Shown in pieces: positions 1 to 10,255 of a stretch of 64,000 nt of DNA; position 1 is the first letter of the stretch; the number at the start of each line of letters is the position of its first letter. A model generated the notes under the pieces. That model saw only the letters and a program-made list of their open reading frames with translations, ran no database searches and was not told where the DNA came from. A program made the position numbers and the translations under genes. The DNA lies in NCBI RefSeq assembly GCF_000262245.1, contig NZ_AJSX01000004.1, positions 1-64,000 on the forward strand, in the 5' to 3' direction. The stretch comes from Pasteurella bettyae CCUG 2042. GTDB lineage: Bacteria; Pseudomonadota; Gammaproteobacteria; Enterobacterales; Pasteurellaceae.

Positions 1-117
1 TTCTTTTCTTACTTCATTGAATTTCATTAGGTTTTACTTCTTAATTTATTAAGAACAATTTAATTATTGTTGGATAAATGGTAAAGTACATAAAATTTTA
101 TTATCAATGGTGATCCA

Positions 118-909
118 ATGAATAAACCTGTTAAATATGAGAAACTTATTGTTTTATCTAATGGCTTATTACGTCTATTAGGTAATATTGTAAAAATATT
201 AAGTTATCCATTCCATGCTATATTTCCGAAAAAGCGCTTTACCATTCCTGAATATAGCCCTGCATTTCGTCAATCTAATCAAGTGACTAAAATTAATAAA
301 ACTATTTGGCAGACTAACTATAGCAACAAAGTTACCCTACCAATTTATTGTAATTACTTAGTTAACCGTGCACTCTCTTGGAGTTATGATTATCATTATG
401 TCAGCACTGAAGCTCGTGAAGAATATATTAAAACTCATGCTGATCAACGCACTTTTAATGCTTATCAACAATTAACTGATGGAGCTGCACAAGCTGATTT
501 CTGGCGTATCTTTACACTCTATACTGAAGGTGGTGTATATATTGATATTGATGGACATTTAGTATGGTGTTTATCTGCGATAATTGATTCCGATGATTCT
601 GAAGTATTAATTACTCGTCGTGATAAATATACAAACTTCTTCTTAGCTAGTGAAAAAGGAAATCAATTTTTAAAAGACACTTTAGATATTATCATTGAAA
701 ATATTGAACAACGTCGCATTGATGGGGGGGTTTTTTCACTAACTGGGCCAACCACCTTAAATCAAGCGCTTGAAGGAAAAGATGTTAATGCACGTCGTGA
801 TAAAATCACTTGCGCACAAGGTACATTTAGTAATGAGTATTTCCAATATATGGATAAGAAAATGGGGAAATGGAACCATACTAAAAATGAAGACATCTTA
901 AAAAAATAA
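118..909 (+). CDS. GT32-like glycosyltransferase (DXD sugar-transferase)
   Basis: A 263-residue protein resembling the capsule/LPS glycosyltransferases with a DXD sugar-binding motif (GT32-type). The N-terminal half has the IWQTNY stretch typical of the fold, and the acidic motif YIDID (D143, D145) follows the family's conserved TEGGVY segment. It would transfer a sugar from a nucleotide donor onto a surface glycan at the inner face of the inner membrane; donor and acceptor cannot be read from the sequence. It stands alone, followed by brnQ. A run of seven G then six T (724-736) lies in codons for about residues 203-206, so slippage could switch the gene off. Start ATG at 118 has only a weak ribosome binding site. 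Sure of the family, not of the substrate. Confidence 0.75.
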   Translation: MNKPVKYEKLIVLSNGLLRLLGNIVKILSYPFHAIFPKKRFTIPEYSPAFRQSNQVTKINKTIWQTNYSNKVTLPIYCNYLVNRALSWSYDYHYVSTEAREEYIKTHADQRTFNAYQQLTDGAAQADFWRIFTLYTEGGVYIDIDGHLVWCLSAIIDSDDSEVLITRRDKYTNFFLASEKGNQFLKDTLDIIIENIEQRRIDGGVFSLTGPTTLNQALEGKDVNARRDKITCAQGTFSNEYFQYMDKKMGKWNHTKNEDILKK

Positions 910-976
910 CTTATTTTTAACCCTTATCTCTCGCACTTTAGCAGAGACTTACTTTGAAATTTAGATCTTAATTAAT

Positions 977-2284
977 ATGAACAAAAACACTTTTATTGTC
1001 GGCTTTATGCTGTTCGCGATTTTTTTTGGTGCAGGTAATTTGATTTTTCCACCTAAACTAGGTTTGGAAAGTGGAGTCACATTTTTTCCTGCTATGCTTG
1101 GTTTTATTCTCAGTGGTGTCGGTTTTCCTCTTTTAGGAATTATTGTGAGTGCATTTTATGAAGGTGGATATAAAAATGCCTTAAATCGAGTTCACCCTTG
1201 GTTTTCTATCCTCTTTCTAGTGGCAATCTATTTAAGTATTGGTCCATTCTTTGCTATTCCAAGAACAGCGGCTACAGCTTATGAAATGGCGATTTTACCT
1301 TTCATTGGGACCAGTGATAGTTTATCTCTATTTATCTTTACGTTCATTTATTTTTCTTTAGCCATTTGGTTTTCCATTAATCCATCAAAGATGGTTGAAC
1401 GCATCGGTGCAATCTTGACACCTATTTTATTACTAAGCATTTTAGTGTTAGTGATCCGTGCAGTATTCTTATTAGGTGGTACCGATATTGCTGAAAGTGC
1501 GGTCAATATTTCTGAAATTTCTAATCACAAAGGTTTCTTTGAAGGCTTTATTAACGGCTACCTAACCATGGATGCCTTAGCAGCAATTGCCTTCTCAGTT
1601 ATCGTTATTGCAGCGATTAAATCAAAAGGTGTATCTGAAGGAAAAGCATTAATTAAGCAGACCATTTCAGCAGGCATTATCGCAGCCATTTCATTAGGTG
1701 CAATTTATTTAGCCATTGGCTGGATTGGTCATCATCTACCTATTTCACAAGAAACCTTAAATCAACTGAATGCCAACCAACAAGATATTGGAACTTATAT
1801 TCTAAATGCAATTACCACACAAGCCTTTGGTGAATTTGGTCGTTCGGTGTTAGGGCTGATTGTTTCTTTAGCTTGTTTAACAACAGCAATTGGGCTAATC
1901 GTTGCTGTTAGTGAATACTTCAATGAAATTTATCATAAAATTGCATATAAAACCTATGTGATAGTATTTACACTAATTGGCTTTATTATCGCCAATCAAG
2001 GTCTAAACACAGTTATTAGTAAATCCATCCCAGTATTATTAGTACTTTATCCTATTGCAATGACTGTGATGTTATTATTATTGGTCAATCTATTTATTCG
2101 ATTACCTAACTTAGCCTTCCGCATGGCAATTTTATTTGTTTCCATTATTGCATTTTGTTCTGTTGCAGATTTACCTTTTGTGCAATACCTTCCACTTAAA
2201 GCACATTCTTTAGAATGGTTAGTTTTTGCAATCAGTGGAACATTCTTAGGCTATATCTTTAGCGCAATTAAAGTAGCAAAATAA
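977..2284 (+). CDS. brnQ: Branched-chain amino acid:cation symporter BrnQ
   Basis: A 435-residue integral membrane protein of the LIVCS family, which imports leucine, isoleucine and valine with Na+ or H+. The N-terminus shows the family hallmark FGAGNLIFPP within the first membrane segment (about residues 18-27), and about twelve hydrophobic segments follow to the C-terminus. Length matches known BrnQ proteins. The gene stands alone, 67 bases after the glycosyltransferase, and is followed by its own hairpin terminator. The ribosome binding site is weak (AT-rich leader), so the start rests on family alignment from memory of the MNKNTFIVGFMLFAIFFG-type N-terminus. Confidence 0.93.
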   Translation: MNKNTFIVGFMLFAIFFGAGNLIFPPKLGLESGVTFFPAMLGFILSGVGFPLLGIIVSAFYEGGYKNALNRVHPWFSILFLVAIYLSIGPFFAIPRTAATAYEMAILPFIGTSDSLSLFIFTFIYFSLAIWFSINPSKMVERIGAILTPILLLSILVLVIRAVFLLGGTDIAESAVNISEISNHKGFFEGFINGYLTMDALAAIAFSVIVIAAIKSKGVSEGKALIKQTISAGIIAAISLGAIYLAIGWIGHHLPISQETLNQLNANQQDIGTYILNAITTQAFGEFGRSVLGLIVSLACLTTAIGLIVAVSEYFNEIYHKIAYKTYVIVFTLIGFIIANQGLNTVISKSIPVLLVLYPIAMTVMLLLLVNLFIRLPNLAFRMAILFVSIIAFCSVADLPFVQYLPLKAHSLEWLVFAISGTFLGYIFSAIKVAK

Positions 2285-2302
2285 TACTTTACTCTCATCA
2301 AT

Positions 2303-2336
2303 AAGGGCGAATTAAAAAATTATGCCCTTTCTTTTT
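2303..2336 (+). terminator. Rho-independent terminator after brnQ
   Basis: AAGGGC pairs with GCCCTT across an AT-rich loop and is followed by a T-rich run, 20 bases after the brnQ stop. Confidence 0.75.
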
Positions 2337-2373
2337 ATCTAAAATTTTATGGAACGCTACCGCACTTTGCATA

Positions 2374-2407
2374 AAAAAACACTCAATCTAAAGACTGAGT
2401 GTTTTTA
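2374..2407 (-). terminator. Terminator of groESL
   Basis: AACACTCA...TGAGTGTT forms a near-perfect hairpin flanked by A-run and T-run, so it can work in both directions. It lies just beyond the groEL stop on the minus strand. A single uptake-signal core (2359-2367) sits next to it. Confidence 0.8.
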
Positions 2408-2430
2408 AATATTTTAGCCTTAATGGATGA

Positions 2431-4107
<1,677 letters not shown>

Positions 4108-4140
4108 TTATACGCTTCTATCAATTAGTTTTAGTGATAA

Positions 4141-4431
4141 TTATTCTACAATTGCTAAAATATCGTTTTCAGAAATAATTAATACTTCTTCACCATCAAT
4201 TTTTTCTACTTTTACGCCGTAACCATCATTGAAAATCACAGTATCACCTACTTTTACATCTAATGGTTGCACGCTACCATTTTCAAGAATACGACCTTTG
4301 CCTACCGCCAATACTTTTGCACGAGTTGATTTTGTGGCAGCCGTACCTGTTAATACAATACCGCCTGCAGAAAGGGTTTCAACTTCTTCACGTTTAATGA
4401 TCACACGATCATGTAATGGACGAATATTCAT
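4141..4431 (-). CDS. groES: Co-chaperonin GroES (10 kDa)
   Basis: A 96-residue protein forming the heptameric lid of the GroEL chamber. The N-terminus [14 protein letters not shown], the mobile loop around [20 protein letters not shown] (residues 17-36) and the C-terminal [14 protein letters not shown] are diagnostic. First gene of the groESL operon. Heat-shock control is indicated by the sigma-32 promoter 50-77 bases upstream of the start. Confidence 0.99.
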   Translation of the reverse strand: MNIRPLHDRVIIKREEVETLSAGGIVLTGTAATKSTRAKVLAVGKGRILENGSVQPLDVKVGDTVIFNDGYGVKVEKIDGEEVLIISENDILAIVE

Positions 4432-4480
4432 TCAAATTACCTCTTTAGTAAATGTTAGATTGATTTAAAATGTAAATTGG

Positions 4481-4508
4481 ATATGGGGCATTTTTTTACC
4501 CTTTCAAG
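4481..4508 (-). promoter_or_regulatory. Sigma-32 heat-shock promoter of groESL
   Basis: On the minus strand, CTTGAAA (4502-4508) and CCCCATAT (4481-4488) are separated by exactly 13 bases, matching the sigma-32 consensus CTTGAAA-N13/14-CCCCATNT essentially perfectly. The -35 box lies inside a palindrome (TTTTACCCTT / AAGGGTAAAA). No CIRCE element is present. Confidence 0.92.
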
Positions 4509-4521
4509 GGTAAAATAAAAA

Positions 4522-5016
4522 TTATTTTAGCCATCTTTCTTCATCAGTTTGTTTTTCATATTCTGCTTCAAAAATTTCACTACGCTGTTCTTTATCTCCA
4601 TAAAATTGTTGCTGGAAACCTTTCCCCGCAGATTGATAATTAAAACCCAAGTTGATTAAATTAAATTTACCTATAATCAATTTACCTAACCAGCGCTGTA
4701 TAGGTGGAAATAATAAACATAAAGCGATTAGATCCGTAAGAACACCTGGGATAATAAATAAAATCGCCGCAATCATCCACACTAGAGATAATGTTAACGT
4801 GCGTAGAGGAATTTCTCCTTGATTTATTTGTTTACGTAAATTCAACAGAGTAAAAATTCCTCTGGATCTCAACATAGCAATACCAATAAAACCAGAAAGA
4901 AATAATAAGAAAATAGTACCTAAAGTCCCTATTGCTGAACTAATACTTATTAAAAGTGACAATTCAAGATAAATAAAGATCAAAGCAGTAAGGGGAATCA
5001 GCAAAATTTTTGACAT
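4522..5016 (-). CDS. fxsA: FxsA family membrane protein
   Basis: A 164-residue inner-membrane protein of the FxsA family, whose E. coli member, when overproduced, relieves exclusion of phage T7 by the F plasmid; its normal role is unclear. The N-terminal two-thirds holds hydrophobic segments (about 4-25, 27-48, 68-93) and the C-terminus is polar and charged, as in the family. The start at 5016 is chosen because the GAGAG ribosome binding site is six bases before it; the in-frame ATG at 5022 directly abuts that site. It sits upstream of groESL on the same strand, as in many gamma-proteobacteria. Confidence 0.87.
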   Translation of the reverse strand: MSKILLIPLTALIFIYLELSLLISISSAIGTLGTIFLLFLSGFIGIAMLRSRGIFTLLNLRKQINQGEIPLRTLTLSLVWMIAAILFIIPGVLTDLIALCLLFPPIQRWLGKLIIGKFNLINLGFNYQSAGKGFQQQFYGDKEQRSEIFEAEYEKQTDEERWLK

Positions 5017-5100
5017 AGCCATCTCTCTAAAAAATTATTTCTTAGTAAATATGAGGAGAAATAATAGAATTTCAATGATTAACTAAAATTTTCTAAAAAA

Positions 5101-5138
5101 TAACCGCACTTTGATCGATAAATCAAATGTGCGGTTAA
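5101..5138 (-). terminator. Terminator of acrRAB built from uptake-signal sequence
   Basis: AACCGCACTTTGAT pairs with ATCAAATGTGCGGTT (one bulge). One arm is a perfect uptake signal (5103-5111), the other a degenerate copy. It lies between the acrB stop and fxsA. Confidence 0.65.
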
Positions 5139-5161
5139 AAATTTAGAAATTTTATTTAAGG

Positions 5162-8100
5162 TTAGTGAGTAGAATCTGTAGTTGCTACTGACTGTTCCTC
5201 ATAAAATTCTGGCAATGGCTTGTGTTCACTTGCAATAAATGAATAAATTACAGGTAACACAAATAAGGTAAATAAAGTACCAATTGCAAGCCCTGCTACA
5301 ATCACCACCCCCATACTAAAACGCATTACTGCGCCTGCGCCAGATGCATAAAGTAATGGAATCAAGCCTGCAATCATCGCTGCTGTAGTCATCAAGATTG
5401 GACGTAAACGAATTTGTGCTGCTGCCATAATTGCATCAATACGATTTTTACCGTGCTTAAGCTGTTCTTCTTTTGCGACTTCACACATCAAAATACCGTG
5501 TTTAGTGATCAAGCCCACTAGCGTAATCAAACCCACTTCTGAGTAAATATTTAATGTTACTCCAGGAATACGTAAGAGGCCCAATAAATTTAATACTAAC
5601 AAAGCACCTGAAATGGCTAAAGGCACAGATACCATGATTACCAATGGATCTCGAAGAGATTCAAATTGAATAGCTAATACTAAGAAAATAATAATAACTG
5701 CTAATACGAATGTTATCGCTAATGAGTTACCCTCTTGTACAAGTTGGCGAGCTTCACCTTTCCAATCATAACTATATCCAGCAGGTAATTCTTTAGCTGC
5801 TTGTTGTAACCATTTAATCGCATCACCTGTTGTAGAAGTCGGTGAAGGTACCAATTGAATTTCAGCACTATTCAACTGACTAAAACGAGGTAATAAATAG
5901 GGTTGAGGTTCAAGGGTGACAGTTAATAAGCTACTTAATGGTACACTTTCACCATTACTTGCCGAAATATAATAATTTTTCAAACTTTCTGGTGATAAAC
6001 GATTTTCACGTTTCACTTGCGAAATAATTTTATAAGCACGTCCGTCAATATCCACCCGAGTAATAGTAGCTTCAGATAAATAACTACCCAAAGTACGGCT
6101 TATTTGTTGCATAGTGATACCATAAGTACCCGCTTTTTCTTTATCAACTTTAATACGCATTTGTGGCGTATCATATTTTAAGGTCAAGTTTGAATAAACA
6201 AACATTCCTGACTGCTTAATTTTTTGTAAGAATGTTCCTGCCACTTCAGCCAAATCTTTAGTACTACCTGGAGAACTTAAGACAAATACCACAGGAGGAC
6301 CTTGTTCACCAGTTTCGACTTCAGGAAATGAGAAAGCGGAGACCGAGATTTCTGGAATTGTAGCGGCTTTAGCTGTTAATTCAGCCATTACCTCAGCCTG
6401 TGTCCGACTACGTTGTGACCAATCTTTCAAAGTTGAAATAATCAAAGCTTGATTGGTATTTGGTGCACCTGCAATGACTTGAGAATATTGTTTTTCTGGT
6501 ATTCCATCTAAAATTGCTTCATATTGTTTTGTTGCTTGTTGAACATAATCTACGTTAACATTTGATTGCGCAGTTGCAATACCTAAAAAACCACCTTTAT
6601 CTTCTGCAGGCGTTAACTCACTGGAAAGATTAGTAAATAAAACAGGTAATGTTGCAAAAATAATCACCGCAAATATGAGCATTAATTTACGTGTTTGCAT
6701 AATAAGGGTTAGCAAATAAGTGTAAATTTCTGTCATACGGGTTAATGTACGGTTCACTCTTTCTTCAAATTTAGAACTTTCATGTTTTAAAATTTTACTC
6801 GACATCATTGGAGAAAGGGTAAGTGCCACAATTCCCGAAATAAATACCGCACCCGCTAAAGTGAGAGCAAACTCCTTAAATAAAGTCCCTGTAATACCAT
6901 TCATTAATGCCATTGGCGAATATACCGCAACTAAGGCAATAGTCATTGAAATTACTGGTACAGCAATTTCACGGGTACCAATAATGGCTGCTCGGAAAGG
7001 TGTTTCTCCTTCTTTAATATGACGATCAACGTTTTCCAATACCACAATCGCATCATCTACCACCAAACCAATCGCAAGAATCAAGGCTAGCAAGGTCATT
7101 AAATTGATTGAAAAGCCAAACATTTGCAACATGAAAATAACCCCAATTAATGAAATTGGAATCGTGATCACAGGAATGAAAATCGCACGTAATGAACCGA
7201 TAAAACACATAATAACGACTAATACGATCAACACCGCTTCTACGATAGTATGTATTACATCATTAATTGAACTGTTAATTGCAATAGTACGGTCATAAAG
7301 AATGGAAGATTGAATACTATTCGGTAAGTTTTTTACGATCGTATCATATAAAGGACGAATATCATCAGCAACGGTTAATGGATTTGCTGTTGAGGTAGGT
7401 TCAATGGCTAATACTACGGCATCGGCACCATTTGCTGCAGCACGAGTATTGTCACTTTCTTTATTTAATTCAACATCCGCCACATCACGTAAACGAACTA
7501 ATTTATCGCCTTCAGAATAAACAATTAATTTACTTAGATCTTCCACTGTTGTGGTAGTGGTTTCAACCTTATTACGATAAATATTAAAATAGCCTTTATC
7601 ACTCCCCGCCGCAGTTTGTACATTATTACTTGATAATGCACTCATTACTTGAGGTGCGGAAAGATTTTGAGCTGCTAATTTTTGTGGATCTAACCAAACA
7701 CGCATAGCATATTCAGCCGCACCATAGATTTGCACTTTAGCCACACCTTGCACAGTAAATAGCTGAGGTTTTACTACACGCTCAATATAATCTGTGACTT
7801 GACTAGAATCTAACTTATCCGATGTAAAGCTGATATACATAATCCCCGAACCACCCGTAGATGAAGTCAACACAGGATCTTCAATATCAGAAGGAAGTTC
7901 AGAACGAACGGAGTTCACTTTTGATAATACATCCGCAAGTGCTGCACTTGGGTCTGTATTTAATTTCATTTTAACAGTAATACGAGATGAACTTGGAGAG
8001 CTGGTTGATGATAAATAATCAATATTGTCAGCTTGAGCGATCGCTTCTTCTAATTTAGAGGTAACGAAAGCTTGAATTAATCCAGCATCAGCACCAGGAT

Positions 8101-8251
8101 AGGTGGTACTCACTGTAATCACCGTTGTTGTCATTTCTGGATATTCACGTACTGTTAATTTAGAAATGGCTTGCAAACCAAGAATAATGATCAGCATACT
8201 AATTGCCATTGCCATAACAGGGCGTCGAATAAATATATCTGTAAATTTCAT
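5162..8251 (-). CDS. acrB: RND multidrug efflux pump AcrB
   Basis: A 1029-residue inner-membrane proton/drug antiporter of the HAE1 RND family; trimers bind AcrA and an outer-membrane TolC-type channel to expel dyes, detergents and antibiotics. Seen: first membrane helix at residues 12-30, porter segments, the proton-relay GLVVDDAIVVLENV in TM4 (around residue 400, the two adjacent aspartates), and the second membrane half with FVLAVIIIFLVLAIQFES and the GLITKHGIL and LRPILMTT motifs. It ends the acrR-acrA-acrB operon, 21 bases after acrA. No tolC homologue is in the window. Confidence 0.96.
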   Translation of the reverse strand: MKFTDIFIRRPVMAMAISMLIIILGLQAISKLTVREYPEMTTTVITVSTTYPGADAGLIQAFVTSKLEEAIAQADNIDYLSSTSSPSSSRITVKMKLNTDPSAALADVLSKVNSVRSELPSDIEDPVLTSSTGGSGIMYISFTSDKLDSSQVTDYIERVVKPQLFTVQGVAKVQIYGAAEYAMRVWLDPQKLAAQNLSAPQVMSALSSNNVQTAAGSDKGYFNIYRNKVETTTTTVEDLSKLIVYSEGDKLVRLRDVADVELNKESDNTRAAANGADAVVLAIEPTSTANPLTVADDIRPLYDTIVKNLPNSIQSSILYDRTIAINSSINDVIHTIVEAVLIVLVVIMCFIGSLRAIFIPVITIPISLIGVIFMLQMFGFSINLMTLLALILAIGLVVDDAIVVLENVDRHIKEGETPFRAAIIGTREIAVPVISMTIALVAVYSPMALMNGITGTLFKEFALTLAGAVFISGIVALTLSPMMSSKILKHESSKFEERVNRTLTRMTEIYTYLLTLIMQTRKLMLIFAVIIFATLPVLFTNLSSELTPAEDKGGFLGIATAQSNVNVDYVQQATKQYEAILDGIPEKQYSQVIAGAPNTNQALIISTLKDWSQRSRTQAEVMAELTAKAATIPEISVSAFSFPEVETGEQGPPVVFVLSSPGSTKDLAEVAGTFLQKIKQSGMFVYSNLTLKYDTPQMRIKVDKEKAGTYGITMQQISRTLGSYLSEATITRVDIDGRAYKIISQVKRENRLSPESLKNYYISASNGESVPLSSLLTVTLEPQPYLLPRFSQLNSAEIQLVPSPTSTTGDAIKWLQQAAKELPAGYSYDWKGEARQLVQEGNSLAITFVLAVIIIFLVLAIQFESLRDPLVIMVSVPLAISGALLVLNLLGLLRIPGVTLNIYSEVGLITLVGLITKHGILMCEVAKEEQLKHGKNRIDAIMAAAQIRLRPILMTTAAMIAGLIPLLYASGAGAVMRFSMGVVIVAGLAIGTLFTLFVLPVIYSFIASEHKPLPEFYEEQSVATTDSTH

Positions 8252-8272
8252 TCAATAAATCCTTGGCTGAAA

Positions 8273-9469
8273 TTAAAGGTTAGTTTTTTCAGCAGGTTGT
8301 GCGGTACCCACACCCTCTTTATCTGAAATTTGAACTAAACTTCCGTTACTTAAACGTTGTTGTCCACCTGTGACCACAATATCACCCACTTTAATATCAT
8401 CACCTTTTAATTGTGAATAGATACCCTGACGATCCTTAGTGAATACCGTGATTTGTTTTACACGATACATTTTGCTCAGATTTTCATTATCTTGGAATTT
8501 AGCTTTATCTTCTTCTGAAAGAGGTTGTAACACATAAGCTAATTCCCCATACATATTATAAGTAATAGAAACTTGAGGAATGACAATTTGATTAGTTTCA
8601 GTCGGCAACGCTAAACGTAAACGCACAAACATACCAGACAATAATTTTTGTGCATCAGTTGCATCAAAGGTTGCTTGAACATCAATTAACCCCGTTGATT
8701 TATTTACTGCGGGCTCAATAGCCGTGACTTTTGCAGCAAAGGTTTCTCCAGTACGAGCATCTGAAGTTGCCGTTACTTTTTGACCAATATGAAGTTTCTC
8801 TAATTGATTTTGTGAAATTGAAAAATCCACTTTCATTGAACTGATATCTTCAACCCGTACAATTTGAGTAGAGGCTTGAATATATTGCCCTTCATTGACT
8901 TGGACGATCCCTGTTACGCCATCAAACGGTGCCACAATTTTACGACGATCAATGGATGCTTTTAATGAATTAATATTTGCCATTAATTGATCATAAGTGG
9001 CTTTTGCTGAATCTAATTCAGTTTGAGATACACTTTGAGATTTAATTAAATTTGCATAACGTTGATAGGTTAATCGTGCTGAAGGTAACTGTGCTTCAGA
9101 AGCTTTTAACGTAGCTTCTTCAACTGAATTATCTAATTCAACTAATACATCGCCTTTTTTCACGACTTGACCTGATTTCACATAAATACGTTTAATCGTA
9201 CCTGATGCTTGTGAACTCAACATTGAACCTTGATTTGGTCTAATTAAACCTGTGGTTTCAATCACTGGAGTCCATTCTGATGGACTTACCTTTAATACTG
9301 TTACTGGGTTTGCTTTTTCAGGCATGTTAGCAATCGCTTTGCTAATCATAATGTCCTTAAATTTATTTAAACCAATCACTAATGCAAACACTAAAATAAT
9401 CACCGCTAACCCGACTTTCAGAAAGAAAGAATGTGAGCGTTTTGGTTTGCTATTTTGACTATCCGTCAT
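8273..9469 (-). CDS. acrA: RND efflux periplasmic adaptor AcrA (membrane fusion protein)
   Basis: A 398-residue periplasmic adaptor linking AcrB to the outer-membrane channel. The lipoyl half-motifs are visible around GTIKRIYVKSGQVVKKGDVLVELD (about residues 89-112) and VAPFDGVTGIVQVNEGQYIQ (about 181-200), flanking an alpha-hairpin, then beta-barrel and membrane-proximal domains. The N-terminus has an uncleaved-looking membrane segment (about residues 16-36) after a basic stretch, with no lipobox cysteine, unlike the E. coli lipoprotein AcrA. Second gene of the operon, 33 bases after acrR. Confidence 0.94.
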   Translation of the reverse strand: MTDSQNSKPKRSHSFFLKVGLAVIILVFALVIGLNKFKDIMISKAIANMPEKANPVTVLKVSPSEWTPVIETTGLIRPNQGSMLSSQASGTIKRIYVKSGQVVKKGDVLVELDNSVEEATLKASEAQLPSARLTYQRYANLIKSQSVSQTELDSAKATYDQLMANINSLKASIDRRKIVAPFDGVTGIVQVNEGQYIQASTQIVRVEDISSMKVDFSISQNQLEKLHIGQKVTATSDARTGETFAAKVTAIEPAVNKSTGLIDVQATFDATDAQKLLSGMFVRLRLALPTETNQIVIPQVSITYNMYGELAYVLQPLSEEDKAKFQDNENLSKMYRVKQITVFTKDRQGIYSQLKGDDIKVGDIVVTGGQQRLSNGSLVQISDKEGVGTAQPAEKTNL

Positions 9470-9502
9470 AAAAAAACTCCGTAAAAAGTCGAATTTATAA
9501 AA

Positions 9503-10069
9503 CTATTTTTGAATAGAACGCCAAGTTCTTTCAATGGTCATGGATAAAATATCCTCAGAAAATGTTTCTTTAAAATAGAATTGTTTAACTGCTAATTTAA
9601 TCGCACTTTCTAAACTAAGTGCAAATAAAATCCCCACAGGTAAATTACATAACACTTCTGCTTGTTGAGCTTTTTGACAAAACCTTGTCCAGAGACTTTC
9701 GTGCTCCATCTTCGTACAAATTTCTAAAAAACCTGACAAAGACTGATATTGTTGCATATTTACAATCACATCAGGATCTGTTTGTAAGAATGTCCAAATA
9801 TTCCGCCACATTTTTTGATATTGTTTGAAATAATCCTCAGTTTCATCAAAATCCTTTTTCAGTGCTTTATCAAAAAGAGAAAACACTCGCCAAGCAAATT
9901 GTGATAACAATTCTTCCTTACTTTTAAAATAAAGATAAATTGTCCCCGCAGAAATTTTCGCTTCCTTAGCAATTTTATGCATAGATAGGTTATGTAACCC
10001 TTCCCTTGCCATCAAATGCTCTGTAGCTTTAAAAATTTGCTCAGCCATATCTGTTTCAGATTGACGCAT
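9503..10069 (-). CDS. acrR: TetR family repressor of acrAB (AcrR-type)
   Basis: A 188-residue TetR-type regulator. The N-terminal helix-turn-helix is clear: IFKATEHLMAREGLHNLSMHKIAKEAKISAGTIYLYFKSKEELL (about residues 12-55), followed by an all-helical ligand domain. Position first in the acr operon and the family indicate ligand-relieved repression of acrAB. The ATG at 10069 is preferred to the upstream in-frame TTG; neither has a strong ribosome binding site. A palindromic operator candidate lies 68-85 bases upstream. Confidence 0.9.
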   Translation of the reverse strand: MRQSETDMAEQIFKATEHLMAREGLHNLSMHKIAKEAKISAGTIYLYFKSKEELLSQFAWRVFSLFDKALKKDFDETEDYFKQYQKMWRNIWTFLQTDPDVIVNMQQYQSLSGFLEICTKMEHESLWTRFCQKAQQAEVLCNLPVGILFALSLESAIKLAVKQFYFKETFSEDILSMTIERTWRSIQK

Positions 10070-10136
10070 AATAATTAATTTCAAAAGTTAAGCTTAAGAC
10101 ACAACATTCATAGATAAAGCTATAGCTTATGGAATG

Positions 10137-10154
10137 AATGAACGTTCGTTCATT
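10137..10154. promoter_or_regulatory. Palindromic operator candidate for AcrR
   Basis: AATGAACG-TT-CGTTCATT: perfect 8-base arms around TT, upstream of acrR. An additional symmetrical motif AAGCTATAGCTT lies at 10117-10128. Size and position suit a TetR-dimer site; binding is inferred. Confidence 0.6.
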
Positions 10155-10181
10155 TTAATGATTTTTAGCCATTTAGCAAGA

Positions 10182-10222
10182 AAAAGTGCGGTCGATATTT
10201 AAAAAATATTGACCGCACTTTA
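10182..10222 (-). terminator. Terminator of ftsN made of an inverted uptake-signal pair
   Basis: AAGTGCGGTC (10184-10193) and GACCGCACTT (10211-10220) pair, with complementary AT-rich stem extension, giving a long hairpin ending in T-rich sequence on either strand. Confidence 0.75.
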
Positions 10223-10255
10223 GATAAAAATAGCTTGTAATAAGATAGGCTAAGA

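Noticed and set aside
4502..4515. CIRCE element for groESL
   Set aside because: The TTAGCACTC-N9-GAGTGCTAA pattern is absent; the sigma-32 promoter explains control.
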